Assembly (NCBI GenBank): GCA_031841125.1
Contig: CM063114.1
Span: forward strand, 11,594,001-11,658,000
Length of the DNA: 64,000 bases
Direction of reading: 5' to 3'
From: Acanthococcus lagerstroemiae
Lineage: Eukaryota > Arthropoda > Insecta > Hemiptera > Eriococcidae
This document shows positions 1 to 10,562 of this stretch, one piece after another. Position numbers and translations under genes: made by a program. The notes beneath the pieces are model-generated. The model did no database searches. It saw nothing but the letters and a program-made list of their open reading frames with translations, and had not been told where the DNA came from. Within the stretch, counting starts at the first letter, position 1. Every line of letters begins with the position of its first letter.

Positions 1-217
1 TAGAAATTTCCGTTTGTCATTTTCGTTGTTCGAACGGGCAGCCCGATGCTGGTTGTCTGGGTCCTTCAGTCGCCGCAAGTTTTTCGATATTTGATCATAC
101 AGTTGTGGTGTCGCCGAATCGCCTCCTTCATCTTACTCTTCACTTTGTGGAAAACTGTCGCGTTCGAAAACATTGATGTACCTAATTGATAATTTACTTG
201 GAGTTAGTAGCAGACCT

Positions 218-403
218 TCTTTTCTAATTTACTCTCGACCCGAGCCCTGAAATCCGTTCTTTCGAGCATTACTTCAGAGACGTCGGGGAGGCGATTAGGG
301 CTGTCTTAGCCCTCGTCCCTTCTGGCGAGATGCTACGTGGGCTCGAACCCGCCGGGACCTCCGGATTCTGAGACCAGTGCGATTTCCACTCGGCCAGCCA
401 GAC
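218..403 (-). mobile_element. tRNA-derived SINE, family 1, copy 1
   Basis: The reverse complement reads gtctggctggccgagtggaa, a B-box-like ggGTTCGAGCCCacgtagca, and a tail ending gggctcgggtcgagagtaaa. The same order is found at 20757-20952 and 63505-63722. The A-box/B-box spacing and lack of a matching acceptor stem indicate a SINE rather than a functional tRNA gene. This copy has lost part of the middle (caacctaggccggttttt). Confidence 0.75.
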
Positions 404-887
404 TTTTTGAGCAGACCTGTGCTTGACTCTTCAAAATTTTCTAGAGTTCTGTGTCACTGGAAGAATCTTTGAGTTGGTCTGTCCTAATCGTGACAGTGCC
501 TAACCGATTCTTGTCGGAGTCTTAACACTCTTTTCGCAGTGAGATTGAGTCTGACGATACTTAACATTCACTTTAATGATTGGTATGTATCTAGACGAAG
601 TTTTGAGTGAGGCTTGAAGTATCTGAATGAATTTCGAAAACGTCTGATGAGACCTAATACTCAGTTAATCATTTACAGGAAGACTGCTTTGAAATTTAAA
701 TGGTGTTCGATAGGGAAACCCATTATCCTCAGCCACCGTCAACTGTGTCTTCGTGGAGGTGTTCAACTTATTGGATTGGGAAAATAAAGGAATAAGCATT
801 TTTTAGGCGCCATATCCGATGCTGGATGTTGGTGGTCACGGTTTTGACGCGCGATTCTTCTCGGTGGATTAGTGAGGGTAGTTTTCC

Positions 888-1255
888 GTTGCTTTCCCCG
901 CGTTTTTTTTTTTTTGTATTAGGGTTTTCCTTCTCTGGGCTGAAGAGTGTGTAGTTGCAGTTTGCTTACTAGCCACGTGTTTATGACACTGAATAAGCTG
1001 TCCACGATGTGCACACGCACAGTACCAATCTTTCTGATCTAGTGGTAACATGCCGTGCGATTGTACTGCTTTATTCGTGTGAACTGGCGGGAGTTACAAG
1101 ACGCACTATGTTTCCACCTTGATTGATTCTGTTGTCGCTGTGTTTGCTAGGATGTTGGCAAGGGTATTCGAATATCACTAGCTCTCCGGCATGGGTCGAA
1201 CCTGAACCCGAGACGCAAGGATTGTGAAGCGGGCACGTTGCCACTTGGCCGCACA
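888..1255 (-). mobile_element. SINE-like repeat, family 2, copy 1, with two tRNA-like heads
   Basis: The reverse complement matches 5018-5360 over most of its length, including cttcacaatccttgcgtctc and ccactagatcagaaagattg. On the minus strand a tRNA-like stretch lies near 1255-1190. On the plus strand GATCTAGTGGTAACATGCC followed by gtgtgaactgg (1036-1090) resembles a second head in the opposite sense. It ends directly at the LINE fragment beginning about 1250. Confidence 0.6.
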
Positions 1256-1510
1256 GTGAGCATTAATGGACATAAACTAAAAGTTTCATTTTCTGGCGAT
1301 GTAGTGTTCTTTGCTTCCTCTTTTACGGAACTGAAACCAATAATAATCACTGAACTGAAAGCCGTGGAAATGGAACAAGGACTATCTGTCAATGTTATAA
1401 AGACAAAAATTCTGGACTCCTCTCTCATTACTGAGGACATGATACTGGACAATAGAATTTCCATAGAAAAGGAAGTAGTCTTCCTTGGACAGTTCATAGC
1501 CTGGGAAAGA
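1250..1510 (+). pseudogene. Reverse-transcriptase fragment of a second LINE, upstream piece
   Basis: The + strand translation runs INGHKLKVSFSGDVVFFASS, then a helix ending MEQGLSVNVIKTKI, and EKEVVFLGQFI. This is the order around the RT active site and thumb in CR1/RTE-like elements: ING..L..L.(F/Y)ADD(I/V)V(L/F)(F/L)A.S, GL..N..KTK, V.(Y/F)LGQ.I. The catalytic ADD is GDV here, so it is inactive. The sense continues after an insertion at 2304. It abuts a SINE at its left end. Confidence 0.6.
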
Positions 1511-2304
1511 CGAATTGTGGCAGTACTAGGAATAAGGACCCACTTTGTCGGTAAGAGGCCATGAGTACCGGCGTATACTAGATGAAATTTCTGATAAAAT
1601 GAGACCTTGTGGAGCTCTCTAGCTCCAAAATTCGCCGATATATGGCTGTTTAAAATTGAGATTAAAAAAAAAAATTAATTTTGAGAAAGATGCAATGAAA
1701 AAAAGAAAGGTTCAAAACCTAAAAATTACATTATTCAAAGTGACATATCTCTGAGACAAATGAAGCTAGAGAGCTTCGCAAGCTCTCATATTATCAGAAA
1801 TTTTATAAAGCATTTCGTCGACTAAGTGAGTCCTTTTTAGAAGAGTTTATTTCCATTAATAACAAAAGTGAGTTGGGTGGGGGCAAATCAGATTGGAGAT
1901 GGGTTCCTGTTTTCGTCTGTACTGAACGAATAAAGAGGGCAGACAGAGAAAAACGGGTAACGCCATTCGAAAAAATAGGTTTAGTAGCGTAGCATGGGGT
2001 GGGGGTCGAAGGGAGCTGATGCCCCCCCCCCCGGCACCTAAAATTGAATGTCAAATATGCAAAAATTAGTAATTTTTCGCATTTAAAACATGCTTTTTCG
2101 AAAAAAGTTTGCTCGATCAGTAATTTTACCCCCCCCCTCCCCTCCTCTTTGGGAAAATCCTGACTACGCCACTGGGAAGGTTTATTCTACCAAAATCGTC
2201 ACGAATCCAGATTTCAACAGTTTTGACCTCGATTTACAGAAATTGCTGTGTCTTGAAAACTAGGATCGACAAAGTGGGACCTTATTCCCGGCATTGCCAC
2301 AATT
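1511..2304. repeat. Segment with 38-bp inverted ends splitting the LINE
   Basis: The arm aattgtggcagtactaggaa...cccactttgtcg (1514-1551) is repeated in reverse complement at 2267-2304 with about 5 mismatches. Between the arms lie AT-rich sequence, a duplicated agctctctagct-type motif and poly-C tracts. Position 2127-2176 is the reverse complement of a recurring repeat end (cagtggcgtagtcaggattt followed by a G-run). Confidence 0.5.
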
Positions 2305-2645
2305 GAGAAAGAGATTGAGAGGCGAATTTCTTCAGCATGGACAAAATGTTGGTCCTTGAAAGACATTTTCAAAGGACCTTGTAAAACTGAAAACAAAAAT
2401 AGTGTATTAAATGTATGTGTAAGTGAACTTTGCTGTACGGGTGTCAGGTCGGAATAGACCAAACGTTACACAAAACAAGACGGAAAAATCAGTGCTTAAT
2501 TTAAAAAAAAAAAAAATTGACCACATTCTTTTGAGAAACATTAAAGCTAGACTACCTAATAATATTGAACGATTAAGCACTACAGGAGGATGAAATAAAA
2601 GTGGGCAGGCCATGTAGTTCGAATGGACACAAACGGTCCAGCCTA
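2304..2645 (+). pseudogene. Reverse-transcriptase fragment of a second LINE, C-terminal piece
   Basis: The translation reads EKEIERRISSAWTKCWSLKD and IFKGPCK (2306 onward). After stops and frame changes it reads KWAGHVVRMDTNGPAYKT (about 2600-2650). These are the EI.RRI..AW..(F/Y)W.LK and (R/K)WAGHV.RM signatures found C-terminal of the RT in CR1/RTE-like LINEs. They follow logically on the LGQFI of the piece ending at 1510, so one decayed LINE was probably split by about 0.75 kb of inserted sequence. Confidence 0.6.
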
Positions 2646-2796
2646 TAAAACAGCTTTCTGGTATCTAGGTAAGTATAAAAAGAAAAAGGGAGGGGTGATC
2701 TCACACAATTTTAATGAATTCTAATTATCAAACAGTAGCCGAAAAGCAGGTTTATTTCATCGCCTCCCCCACCCCTCCCAATAGACTTGAAGTATT

Positions 2797-3065
2797 TGCC
2801 ATTCGTTTGTGTTATGTTTGCGCTAGTTTGTGCTGCCCCCTTCCTGAAATACTTAGAAAAACTTGTGGGGATGTGGAAATGGGAGTACCCCCACTTTCAT
2901 CTAGGGTATCGAAAATTGTGTCAATCGTTTGTGCTGCCCCTTCCTGAGATATGTGAGAAAACTTTTGGGGGCTGTAGAAATGGGAGCACCTCTAATTTCA
3001 TCTGGGAGATCAAAAATTGTGTCAATCGTTTTTGCTACGTTTGTGCTGGTTTGCGCTACCATCCC
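2797..3065 (+). repeat. ~105-bp tandem repeat, 2.5 units
   Basis: The block aattgtgtcaatcgttt(g/t)tgct occurs at 2911 and 3015. The units share ccccttcctgagatatg...gaaaac, gaaatgggagcacc and ttcatctggg-type segments. It creates overlapping short reading frames in all three forward frames, a sign of repeat rather than coding origin. Confidence 0.75.
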
Positions 3066-3069
3066 TTTC

Positions 3070-4985
3070 AGTTTTATCGCAAATTGTAATATTACCTTCT
3101 GGAGTGGTTTCACAGCATAAAGTAGTCTCAATTTAACAGTATCTTCTCCTATTTTAATAAATACTAGCATCAATGCTACAAAAAGATCTGAAAAAAAGTT
3201 TAAAAAAATAGAGTTTTGAGGATCAAAACATTTTTTGACTCATTTTCCAGGCCACTGAATGAGCTACTTCAGTGTCATAAACATGGTTAAGGACCTCCAG
3301 CTCATTTCCCGTTCTGACTAGTAGGCTCAAGATTTTTCTGGGAAGCTTCTGAACACCTCTTATGTACATCTTCATTGGAGTTAGAATAAAGCCCTTCTTT
3401 CAACCCTGGTACATTTTCAAGTCATCTAATGGTGGAAAATTTGAGTGGGAAATATTTTGTTTTGCCTAAACATATAAGAAGGCTGTCTAGTTGGAGAATC
3501 TTTGAGCAGAAAATAACAAGATCTTGGAAATTCATTCACATTCCAAGATTCCTTTTCAAGGGGTTTTGTAACTGTTTTGGACAATGTGAATGGAACATGT
3601 CCCCACATCCATAATAATTGGCAAGCAATAGGTTCAAGAGCAGTGTCTTCATGAAATCAACAAAAATTTGGAACAGTTTCAAATTGAAGTTCTGCCCGTC
3701 TAGAGCCAGCTGTTGTAATTTTTGAAAGACACAAACGAAACTTATTCAGTGCACTTTGTTCGTGTACAGATGTGTACTAGTTTTCAGGCAGAGTCATCTT
3801 TCGCTTTTGGTATCAGAGAGAATTTTGAAGGATAAAATTTAAAGAGGGAGTCACAATGGATTTTCTGTTTTGCTAAAGAGCCAACCAAGTTTCCAAGAGG
3901 CAATGCCCAGTCCGGGTTCCTCCCTTACAAGGGACTGTTTTCAGCTCTCCATCGATGGTCATCGCATCTTTTGTTTTTCGGTTTCTCTCTGGCAATTTTC
4001 AAATCTTCCCGAGGAAATTTACAACTAAGGCAACTAACATTTAGAAAAGTTGGCCTTTTTTCTTACATCTAGAATACACACACTATAGTGCCGAAATGAA
4101 AGAGAATCGCTTCCCGCGCCTTATAAATTTCACGCAGGAAACAGAGGCGACGCGTGCTCAGCATCCGTGCCTCCTTTGCTCGCACTCGCACACCCACTGA
4201 GAGTAACTGTGAATAACGTAAAAATATTTCGCGCATTTTTAGCGGTTATTTCTACTTTTACCGGATTCCCACATTGTCGCAGAAACTGGTCTATGAAAGG
4301 AAACATTACTTTTACGGTATACAGATGAGAATTATACATTTACTTGCTATCCTAACTGTAAATTCATCCGGTGACTCAGCCATGGCGCAGACATTGTGTA
4401 TAGGCTGAGTAATAAAATAACCGATAATTGTCGTTTTAGACTTCCTCGGTCCTACTGAACTTGATCGAGGTCGATAAAGCTTGACAAAATTCAAGGATAC
4501 TCTCGGCACAGCCGTTTATATCAAAAACTGCCTGAATCGTCTAACAAAGAGAACATGAATAGAAAACCTGAACGCAGGAAATCATGTTTCGGCATTTAGA
4601 GAAAGATTTGAAGAAACAGCATTCATCACAATGGACCGTCGAACTCGCGACTTGCAGTGGAACCAACCAATGATACTTTCACTGAGGAAGGAGAGAGAGG
4701 CATTTGGATGCAAAAGGAGTTCACTTTTCATCATATCAAATACTTCACCATTCATGCACTTAAGTGATGAAATCAGGACAACATAATGTACCCTCCGCTC
4801 CTCCCTATCAAAAAATCTTTTTGTAGTCTCAACCTACTGCTGAATTTTTTTCAGATTTCTTAAATGTTATCGTGGCTTGAAATTTTACGTGGGACTTATA
4901 TGAGGACTTTTCTGAGTACACTTTACTGCCAAGAGCATCCGTTTAAAAAGTAAATGAAATTTTGAATAATTTAAAATGCACCTAC
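3070..4985. other. Unannotated AT-rich stretch
   Basis: No exon, transposon end or tandem repeat was recognised. Short reading frames (such as both strands around 3430-3610) are mirror-image stop-free stretches with no recognisable protein. Confidence 0.5.
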
Positions 4986-5017
4986 GTTTTCCCTAAGTTC
5001 AAAATAAAGTCTCTCTA

Positions 5018-5365
5018 TGGTCTAGTGATAACGTGCCCACTTCGCAATCCTTGCGTCTCGAGTCCAAGTCCCACTAACTCCAGAAAGCTGGTGATATTCA
5101 AGTACCCCCACTAATATTTCCTAGCGAACATAGCGACTACAGTATCAAACGCGTCCTGTAACCTCGCCAGTTTGAACGAACAAGGTATTACAATCGCAGT
5201 GTGTATTACCACCAGATCAGAAAGATTGGTACTGTGCGTGTGCACGTCGTGGACAACTTACTAAACGTCTTGAAACTCGTGGCTAGTAAGTGAACTGCGG
5301 CTGCACACTCTCCGGCACTGAGAAGAAAATTCGAACGTAACAAAACCGTGGGGGAAGCAACAGCT
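5018..5365 (+). mobile_element. SINE-like repeat, family 2, copy 2
   Basis: The head has an A-box-like TGGTCTAGTGATAACGTGCC (5018) and a B-box-like gcgtctcgagtccaagtccc. The middle carries cgcgtcctgtaacctcgcca and accaccagatcagaaagatt. The distal part (ctgcacactctccggcactg, gtgggggaagcaac) is shared with copy 1. No terminal inverted repeat or target duplication is obvious. Confidence 0.6.
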
Positions 5366-5693
5366 TATTTACTTCGACTGACCCTGCTCAGGAAAATCGC
5401 GCGTCAGAAACTGCGACTGCCAACGTCTAGTGCCTGGTATGGCACCTGAAAGAATGAAGTTTGTAATTGAGTTTTTGGAAAATTTTCAAAACTGGGACAT
5501 GACAAAACAAAATTTTGAGAAAATGCTTTGCTCGAAAGTGCTTAGATATTTTCACAGAGCAGTTTTTCTGAGACTATTTTTTGCGCGTATTTTTCACAGC
5601 ACGCTTCACGTTCAGATAATCATCAATTATTTTCAATTAATCAATTTATTATAGTTAATTCTTCAGTTGTTTTTAATGGATTGATTGAGGACC

Positions 5694-6173
5694 AATATTC
5701 TAAAACGGCCTCTGTCCACTTTTCAGAACTTTACAGAAGAATGAAATAACGTAGTACGTATACCGTACATGAAGAGGTTAGAAACCAACAGTTGCCATTT
5801 TACTCCCAAGTGCGCAGATAGGCAAAATACTGTACATGGGTGCAGGAATGTCTCCTGCTGCACCTGCGAATATGCGTTATGTATTACATACTTCATGTTC
5901 ACAGGCGCAACAAGAGATATTGCTGCACCCTCCGCACATTCACACATGCAGGAAAAAATATTCATGCACCCGTGTACAGTATTTTGCCTATTTGTGCCCT
6001 TGGAATGAAATGGCAAGTGTTGGTTTTGATTCTAACCCCTTCAATGTGCCACAAGTGACACTGAGGTTGCCTAGTAGGTTGACAGTGTAGGAATGTGTGT
6101 ACGTGTATCTTCCACCAGGTGACGCTATGAAACGAGTCTCGAAAACAGTGGACATAGGCCGTTCTGGAATATT
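5694..6173. mobile_element. Outer foldback element enclosing a second foldback
   Basis: The outer arms are aatattctaaaacggcctct (5694) and the inverted ggccgttctggaatatt ending at 6173, with tgtccact(t/g)tt continuing the match inward. Inside lies a complete palindromic element (5774-6039). About 70-100 bp of outer-element sequence remain on each side of it. Confidence 0.65.
5774..6039. mobile_element. Foldback MITE, family D, copy 1
   Basis: Left arm: ggttagaaaccaacagttgc, gataggcaaaatactgtaca, gggtgcaggaat. The right arm is its reverse complement: gcacccgtgtacagtatttt, gcctatttgtgccctt, ttggttttgattctaacc. The arms are more than 90 bp with an internal second symmetry (gcacctgcgaatatgcg / cgcacattcacacatgca). 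A sibling is at 29143-29369. Confidence 0.75.
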
Positions 6174-6174
6174 A

Positions 6175-7870
6175 CTCTGCGGTTCTAATCAATAATTTTT
6201 CATTAAATATTTTTGATCAATCGGTGTTAATTTCTTTTTTGATTAATAATTATTTATTTTCAATTTTTCAAATATTTTTTAATATCAATTTCTTCGTCAA
6301 TCAACTATTCTTGAATAGGTATCTATAATTTTAAATGAATGTGTTACTTTCGATCATTTGATTATTTTCTTAGCAGTAGATAATTTTTGATGAGTTACGT
6401 GCTTTCAATTTAGTCATCAAGTCTTTTATTACATCTACTGATAATAGAATGCTTAAAAATTATTTTATTCCTATGAAAGAAATTAGCAACTGACGTAAAT
6501 ATTTCTTTTCTTATCCCCACCTGCGCTCTCCACTTGTAAACGAAACATAATGGATTGTACTAATTATTATGAATTCCTTACTTGAGTAAAGTTGTCGTGG
6601 ACACGAAGAAAACCTACTGATAACTTTCAAATTTATTTGTCTGGAATTTTTTGTCCCCGCTAAACTTTGAACTTCCGTATCTCATCTCGGTTGCTTCACA
6701 CGTGAAAATGAGCAGAACGTTCGCTGAAGTAATTGGTAGCGCCTTCAAAAATAGTTTTTACCCATTATTCGACCGGATGTACCATACGGGAGATGAGGCT
6801 AGTTGGAAAGTGTAGCCTCCACTCTATACAAACTGATTTTACTGAAATTCAATGGAATCCTATTCCCAATAGTGTTTGATCATCCATATAAATTCCATTG
6901 CAATCAGTGTATTTCGTTTTAATTTATCCGGCGAACAGAGAATTTTGTAGAGAAATATATAAAAATTAGTTTTCTTTACAAAACGTGCAGAAAAGTTTAT
7001 TCCATCATTCACGCCCACAGTTTGGTCAAGACTGATGGATGTTTAAAAAAGAAGGGGAATGAAATAATCTAAAAATCTGAAAAAATTTCGGCACTTGTCT
7101 TGGATTATAAAAAAAAAAAAAAAAAAAAAAAAAGATCTGTAGGAATCAGGAATCGTCGTTCTAATTTCAAAAATTCTCAAAATAAGAGCTACCATTTCAT
7201 TCCTGCTAATAATTATAATAATTAAAGGGTTACCTAAGAACGTGATGTAAGTGCCAAAAACTTTTTTTTTTAAATCAGGAAGTGTGTTTTAAAATTTTAC
7301 TATCTAGAAAACGGCATTCATGTTGGATTGGTAAAATGAGAAGTAGGCTGCGAAGTACTATCTTTCAGTGAAATAATTTGAACTTTCTTAGCCATTTTCG
7401 TTTGGTTTTGAGTTTTCTCCAGTAAACAAAAATAAACTACATTTGAACGAGAATGTCAAATACTTGAAACTCAGTTTGTTTACTTTCTTGTTCGACTCCT
7501 GGGTCCTGGCTGTTACACCCTTTTCAACGACTCAAATAAAATGAACTTTGAACACGCGCTCTCTGTTGGATAAAATCTGAACTACAAAACGTAAGCATTT
7601 GTGGGCTGGCAGGAAGAAAGAGACCCCAGGGCAAAAAAAAAAAAATTCTGTGATATCAACTCTTTTTGACTAATTTTTGGCCTTTCTTTCGCCTGGTGTT
7701 GTCGAAAAAATTCTAAAAAAATTTCCCAAACGGCTGTAAGTCTTCAAAGTTGAGTGTCTCCGTAATGTGAAAACGTTATCAATTTTGTTTATCCGCTCTC
7801 CTGTAAAATTCACAATTTTGCGCTGAGGTCCCTTTCTTCCTGTCAGCTCACGTTTGGTACTTACACCTTG
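6175..7870. other. Unannotated intronic/upstream AT-rich DNA
   Basis: No gene or transposon was recognised. A poly(A) run of about 26 nt lies at 7108-7133. The rest is unique-looking, AT-rich and stop-dense. Confidence 0.5.
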
Positions 7871-7884
7871 ATCACTGCATTCGC

Positions 7885-8383
7885 AAGGGCTCAATACGAA
7901 GACAGAGAAGGGTAGCCGCCATTTTCTTTCTAGTTTGGTCTGTGAAACAAGAAGTGGTCACGCAATATTTACATAGGCGATAAAACCTGCACTAGAGAGC
8001 GCTACAAAATCACCTGCGCGGGTGAAGCTGAAAGGGTGATCATGGATAATTTTTTAAATGGAAATACTGCTATCCTTAGGAAGGCAAAAACGGTCTAAAA
8101 TTATTCTACCCTCTTGCGTTGACTGTAATTTTATTGTTTAGTAACAATACAAGAAAATGTAGGTCGGGATTTTTGTTAAAATCAATTTTCAATTGATTTA
8201 AAGACGTTTAAAGTTTGCTGTAATCTTATGGAAAATTGCACATGATCACCTTTTCAGTACGCAGGGCTACCAACTTTGGGAACTCCAAGTTTTAGTGCCT
8301 ATCTCAGCCAATTTTCTTTTGATGGACCGAACTGGAAAGAATGTGGCAGCTGTCTTTACCTGTATGATGTGTATAGAGATTTA
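7885..8383. mobile_element. MITE family B, element 1 of a four-element row
   Basis: The left end aagggctcaatacgaagaca and right end tacctgtatgatgtgtatagagattta are divergent copies of TAGGGCTCTATACAAAGACAG and its inverse. It is bounded by CATTCGC at 7878-7884 and 8384-8390. The interior is interrupted by a family C element (7974-8301). Subterminal sequence includes agccgccattttctttcta. Confidence 0.7.
7974..8301. mobile_element. MITE family C nested in family B element
   Basis: The ends TAGGCGATAAAAC and GTTTTAGTGCCTA are inverse repeats. The interior ctgcactagagagcgctaca and aaatcacctgcgcgggt matches family C copies at 48730 and 51124 (ctgcactagagtgcgctgca, aaatcgcctgtgctggt). The flanks (atttac / tctcagccaattttctttt) reconstitute family B sequence. 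Confidence 0.65.
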
Positions 8384-8390
8384 CATTCGC

Positions 8391-8868
8391 TAGGCCTCTA
8401 TGAAGATAATTGAGAGTTGCCACAATTTTCTTTCCAGTTCGGTCGTAAAAAAGAAATAGGCTGAGTGGCAAGGTTATTAGATTTCACAGGTTTACTCGAT
8501 CGCTCAGGAGCTAATTGAAATGTGGCGTCACTGACTTTTATTCTGTAAGTTATAATGGTAAAATAAAATTTTTTCAAAAATTTTGAAAATACGTTTATTT
8601 GATAGAATATTACATGAGAAATGAGTTTTGTTCTCTTGAGTTGCTTAGAAAAATCAATATTTATCGAGATATTTTTAATTTTGTAAATTTTTGTATGTAA
8701 CATACCCATGTCTGAGTCAGTGATGTCAATTTTCTTGCGGGTTGCATCGCGATCGAGCGAACCTGTGAAGTCTAAAAACCTTGCCACTCAGCCTGTTTCT
8801 TTTGACAATCGAACTGGAAGGAAAATGACAGCTTTCTTGACTCGTCCAAAGTATTATATAGAGCCTTA
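8391..8868. mobile_element. MITE family B, element 2: long palindrome
   Basis: It starts TAGGCCTCTATGAAGATAAT and ends tattatatagagcctta. The inverted arms extend about 150 bp (ctttccagttcggtcgtaaa, ggctgagtggcaaggttatt, cacaggttt, cgatcg, and their inverses at 8737-8830), with gcgtcactgac / gtcagtgatg deeper inside. Flanked by CATTCGC (8384-8390) and CATTGGT (8869-8875). Confidence 0.75.
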
Positions 8869-8875
8869 CATTGGT

Positions 8876-9045
8876 TAGGGTTCTATACAAAGACAGGTAA
8901 GGACAGCCGCTATTTCTTTCTAGCCTGTTCCGTGAAACGAGAACCTGTTACGAGGTATTTACTGTTCAGCCAATTTTCTTTTGACCGACCATACTGGATA
9001 GGAAGTGGCGGCTGTCTTTACCTGTATTAAATATATAGAGCCTTA
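8876..9045. mobile_element. MITE family B, element 3
   Basis: The 170-bp element begins TAGGGTTCTATACAAAGACA and ends tacctgtattaaatatatagagcctta. Inverted subterminal blocks are ggtaaggacagccgctattt and the inverse agtggcggctgtctttacct. Flanked by CATTGGT (8869-8875) and CATTCGC (9046-9052). Confidence 0.8.
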
Positions 9046-9052
9046 CATTCGC

Positions 9053-9197
9053 TAGGACTCTATACAAAGACAGATAAGGACAGTCGCCATTTCCCCCAAA
9101 TTTGCTTCATGAAACAAAAACTGGTCATGCGGTGTTTATCAGTACGCAGCTGATTTTCTTTTGACAATGGCGGCTGTCTTTAACTAATTGAGCCTTA
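9053..9197. mobile_element. MITE family B, element 4
   Basis: The 145-bp element begins TAGGACTCTATACAAAGACA and ends atggcggctgtctttaactaattgagcctta. It is flanked by CATTCGC (9046-9052) and CATTCCC (9198-9204). It shares gaaacaaaaactggtcatgc and ttatcagtacgcag with element 1. Confidence 0.8.
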
Positions 9198-9227
9198 CAT
9201 TCCCATATGTTTGTAGAACCTATCCTA

Positions 9228-10562
9228 ATTCAAACTTCTCAAAATTCAACAGTAAAGTAGCTGACATCTGACGGATGTTTTTGGCAATTTTATCACTTGT
9301 AGAATTACTGAAATCAGGGCATTGTAATAAACGATGGGGAGAATCGATGGCCGCCATTTTGATTTTGTTTACCTTTTGCAAGTGTGTAATAATGTTATCT
9401 TGTGCTGAATGGCTTAAAATATAATTTTCGGGTCGTTCATCCGCTAGGAGCGCTACAATCGGCACAATTGAAAACGGGATCAGGACGATTTTCCTATTTG
9501 AATGTGCATTGAGTTATCTCAAAATAAGTCAAGAACGAAGCCATTTAGCGAAAAAATTAAAATAACAACATTTGTAGAGCGTAAGATTTCCTAGAAGTTA
9601 CCTTCTCACATAAAAAATGATTTTGATTGATTTAACAAAAGTTTCCGCCCACCACCCGCGCCGCTCATCAATTATCCCGTTTTCGTTGTGCGCGACACTA
9701 GCGCTGAACGGCCCGATACACTGATACATACTTGCAAAAGGTAAACCAATACCAAAATGGCGGCCATAAATTCTACCCATCGTTTATCATAATACCCTAC
9801 TGTAATGCTAGGCATTCATTATAATGTAAAAATCGTGATTTTCAAACGGCTCGCAACCAGTTAAAATTATTTTTTGCAAAAAAAATAAATAAATAAATAA
9901 AATATTCTTTGTACTTTAACCGCTATAGGCTACGGATTTTTGTTTGAATTTGCCTTGAAAATAAATTTCAGATGCATTGGTGACTTGAATGTATAGCGTC
10001 ATTCATGAATATTCAGACTTCCCCAGATTCAACAGCAATGTATAGCTGATGTCTGGCGATCATATCAACGTTAGGATTACTAAGTTGCTAGACGTTCATC
10101 ATGATATAAAGACGTGATTTTCAAAAGGCTTTCAAGTCGGAACCTGATTTTTGCAAAAAAAAGAAAAAAAAAAATCATGCCCCAAGTTTTACTCTAACGT
10201 TTATAAGCTATCGATGTTTGTTGGAATTGCCTCTGAAAATAAATCTACGACCCATTGGTGATGAAGTAAAAATCACACCTCTCCAGTCGAAAATACACGT
10301 TGTTCCTTACTCTAACATTGATAAGCATAATTTCCTCGAATGCGGAAAGGGAGCAAGGCCCAATGTTAGCGCACCACCTGCCTGGGTAGTCTGGGAAGTT
10401 CGAATATTAACACTGATAAGCAACGTTTGTTGTGGTAAAGGAAGAAAGCTCAAGCGCGTCACCTGTCTAGGAAGTTCGAATCCTAACATTGATAAGCAAC
10501 GTTTGGTGTGGCAAAGGAAGAAAGCTCGATACTAGCGCGCCACTGGTCTGGGAAGTCCGAAT
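9228..10562 (+). mobile_element. Two adjacent family J repeats with amplified 3' end
   Basis: Copy 1 starts at 9230 (aattcaaacttctcaaaatt) and copy 2 at 10010 (attcagacttccccagattc). Both then run through tcaacag, ctgatgtctg, aggattact, cattcat...at(a)aag(a)cgtgattttcaaa and gcaaaaaaaa. The 3' end ggtctgggaagt(c/t)cgaat is an inverse of the 5' end and is repeated three times (about 10406, 10484 and 10561), with about 80 bp between. A compact 180-bp relative is at 52860-53039. Confidence 0.65.
9316..9798. mobile_element. MITE with ~48-bp TIRs inside a family J repeat
   Basis: Left end agggcattgtaataaacgat, then gggg(a)gaatcgatggccgc and cattttg. The right end is its inverse: caaaatggcggccataaatt, ctacccatcgtttatcataat, accct. 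It interrupts the first of two adjacent family J copies, whose second copy (10010 onward) shows the uninterrupted order. The interior has no transposase. Confidence 0.75.

Noticed and set aside
2714..3120. Overlapping forward frames
   Set aside because: They follow a 105-bp tandem repeat in all three frames; no known protein.
5769..6090. Several overlapping frames on both strands
   Set aside because: They arise from the palindromic foldback element, whose arms give mirror-image peptides.
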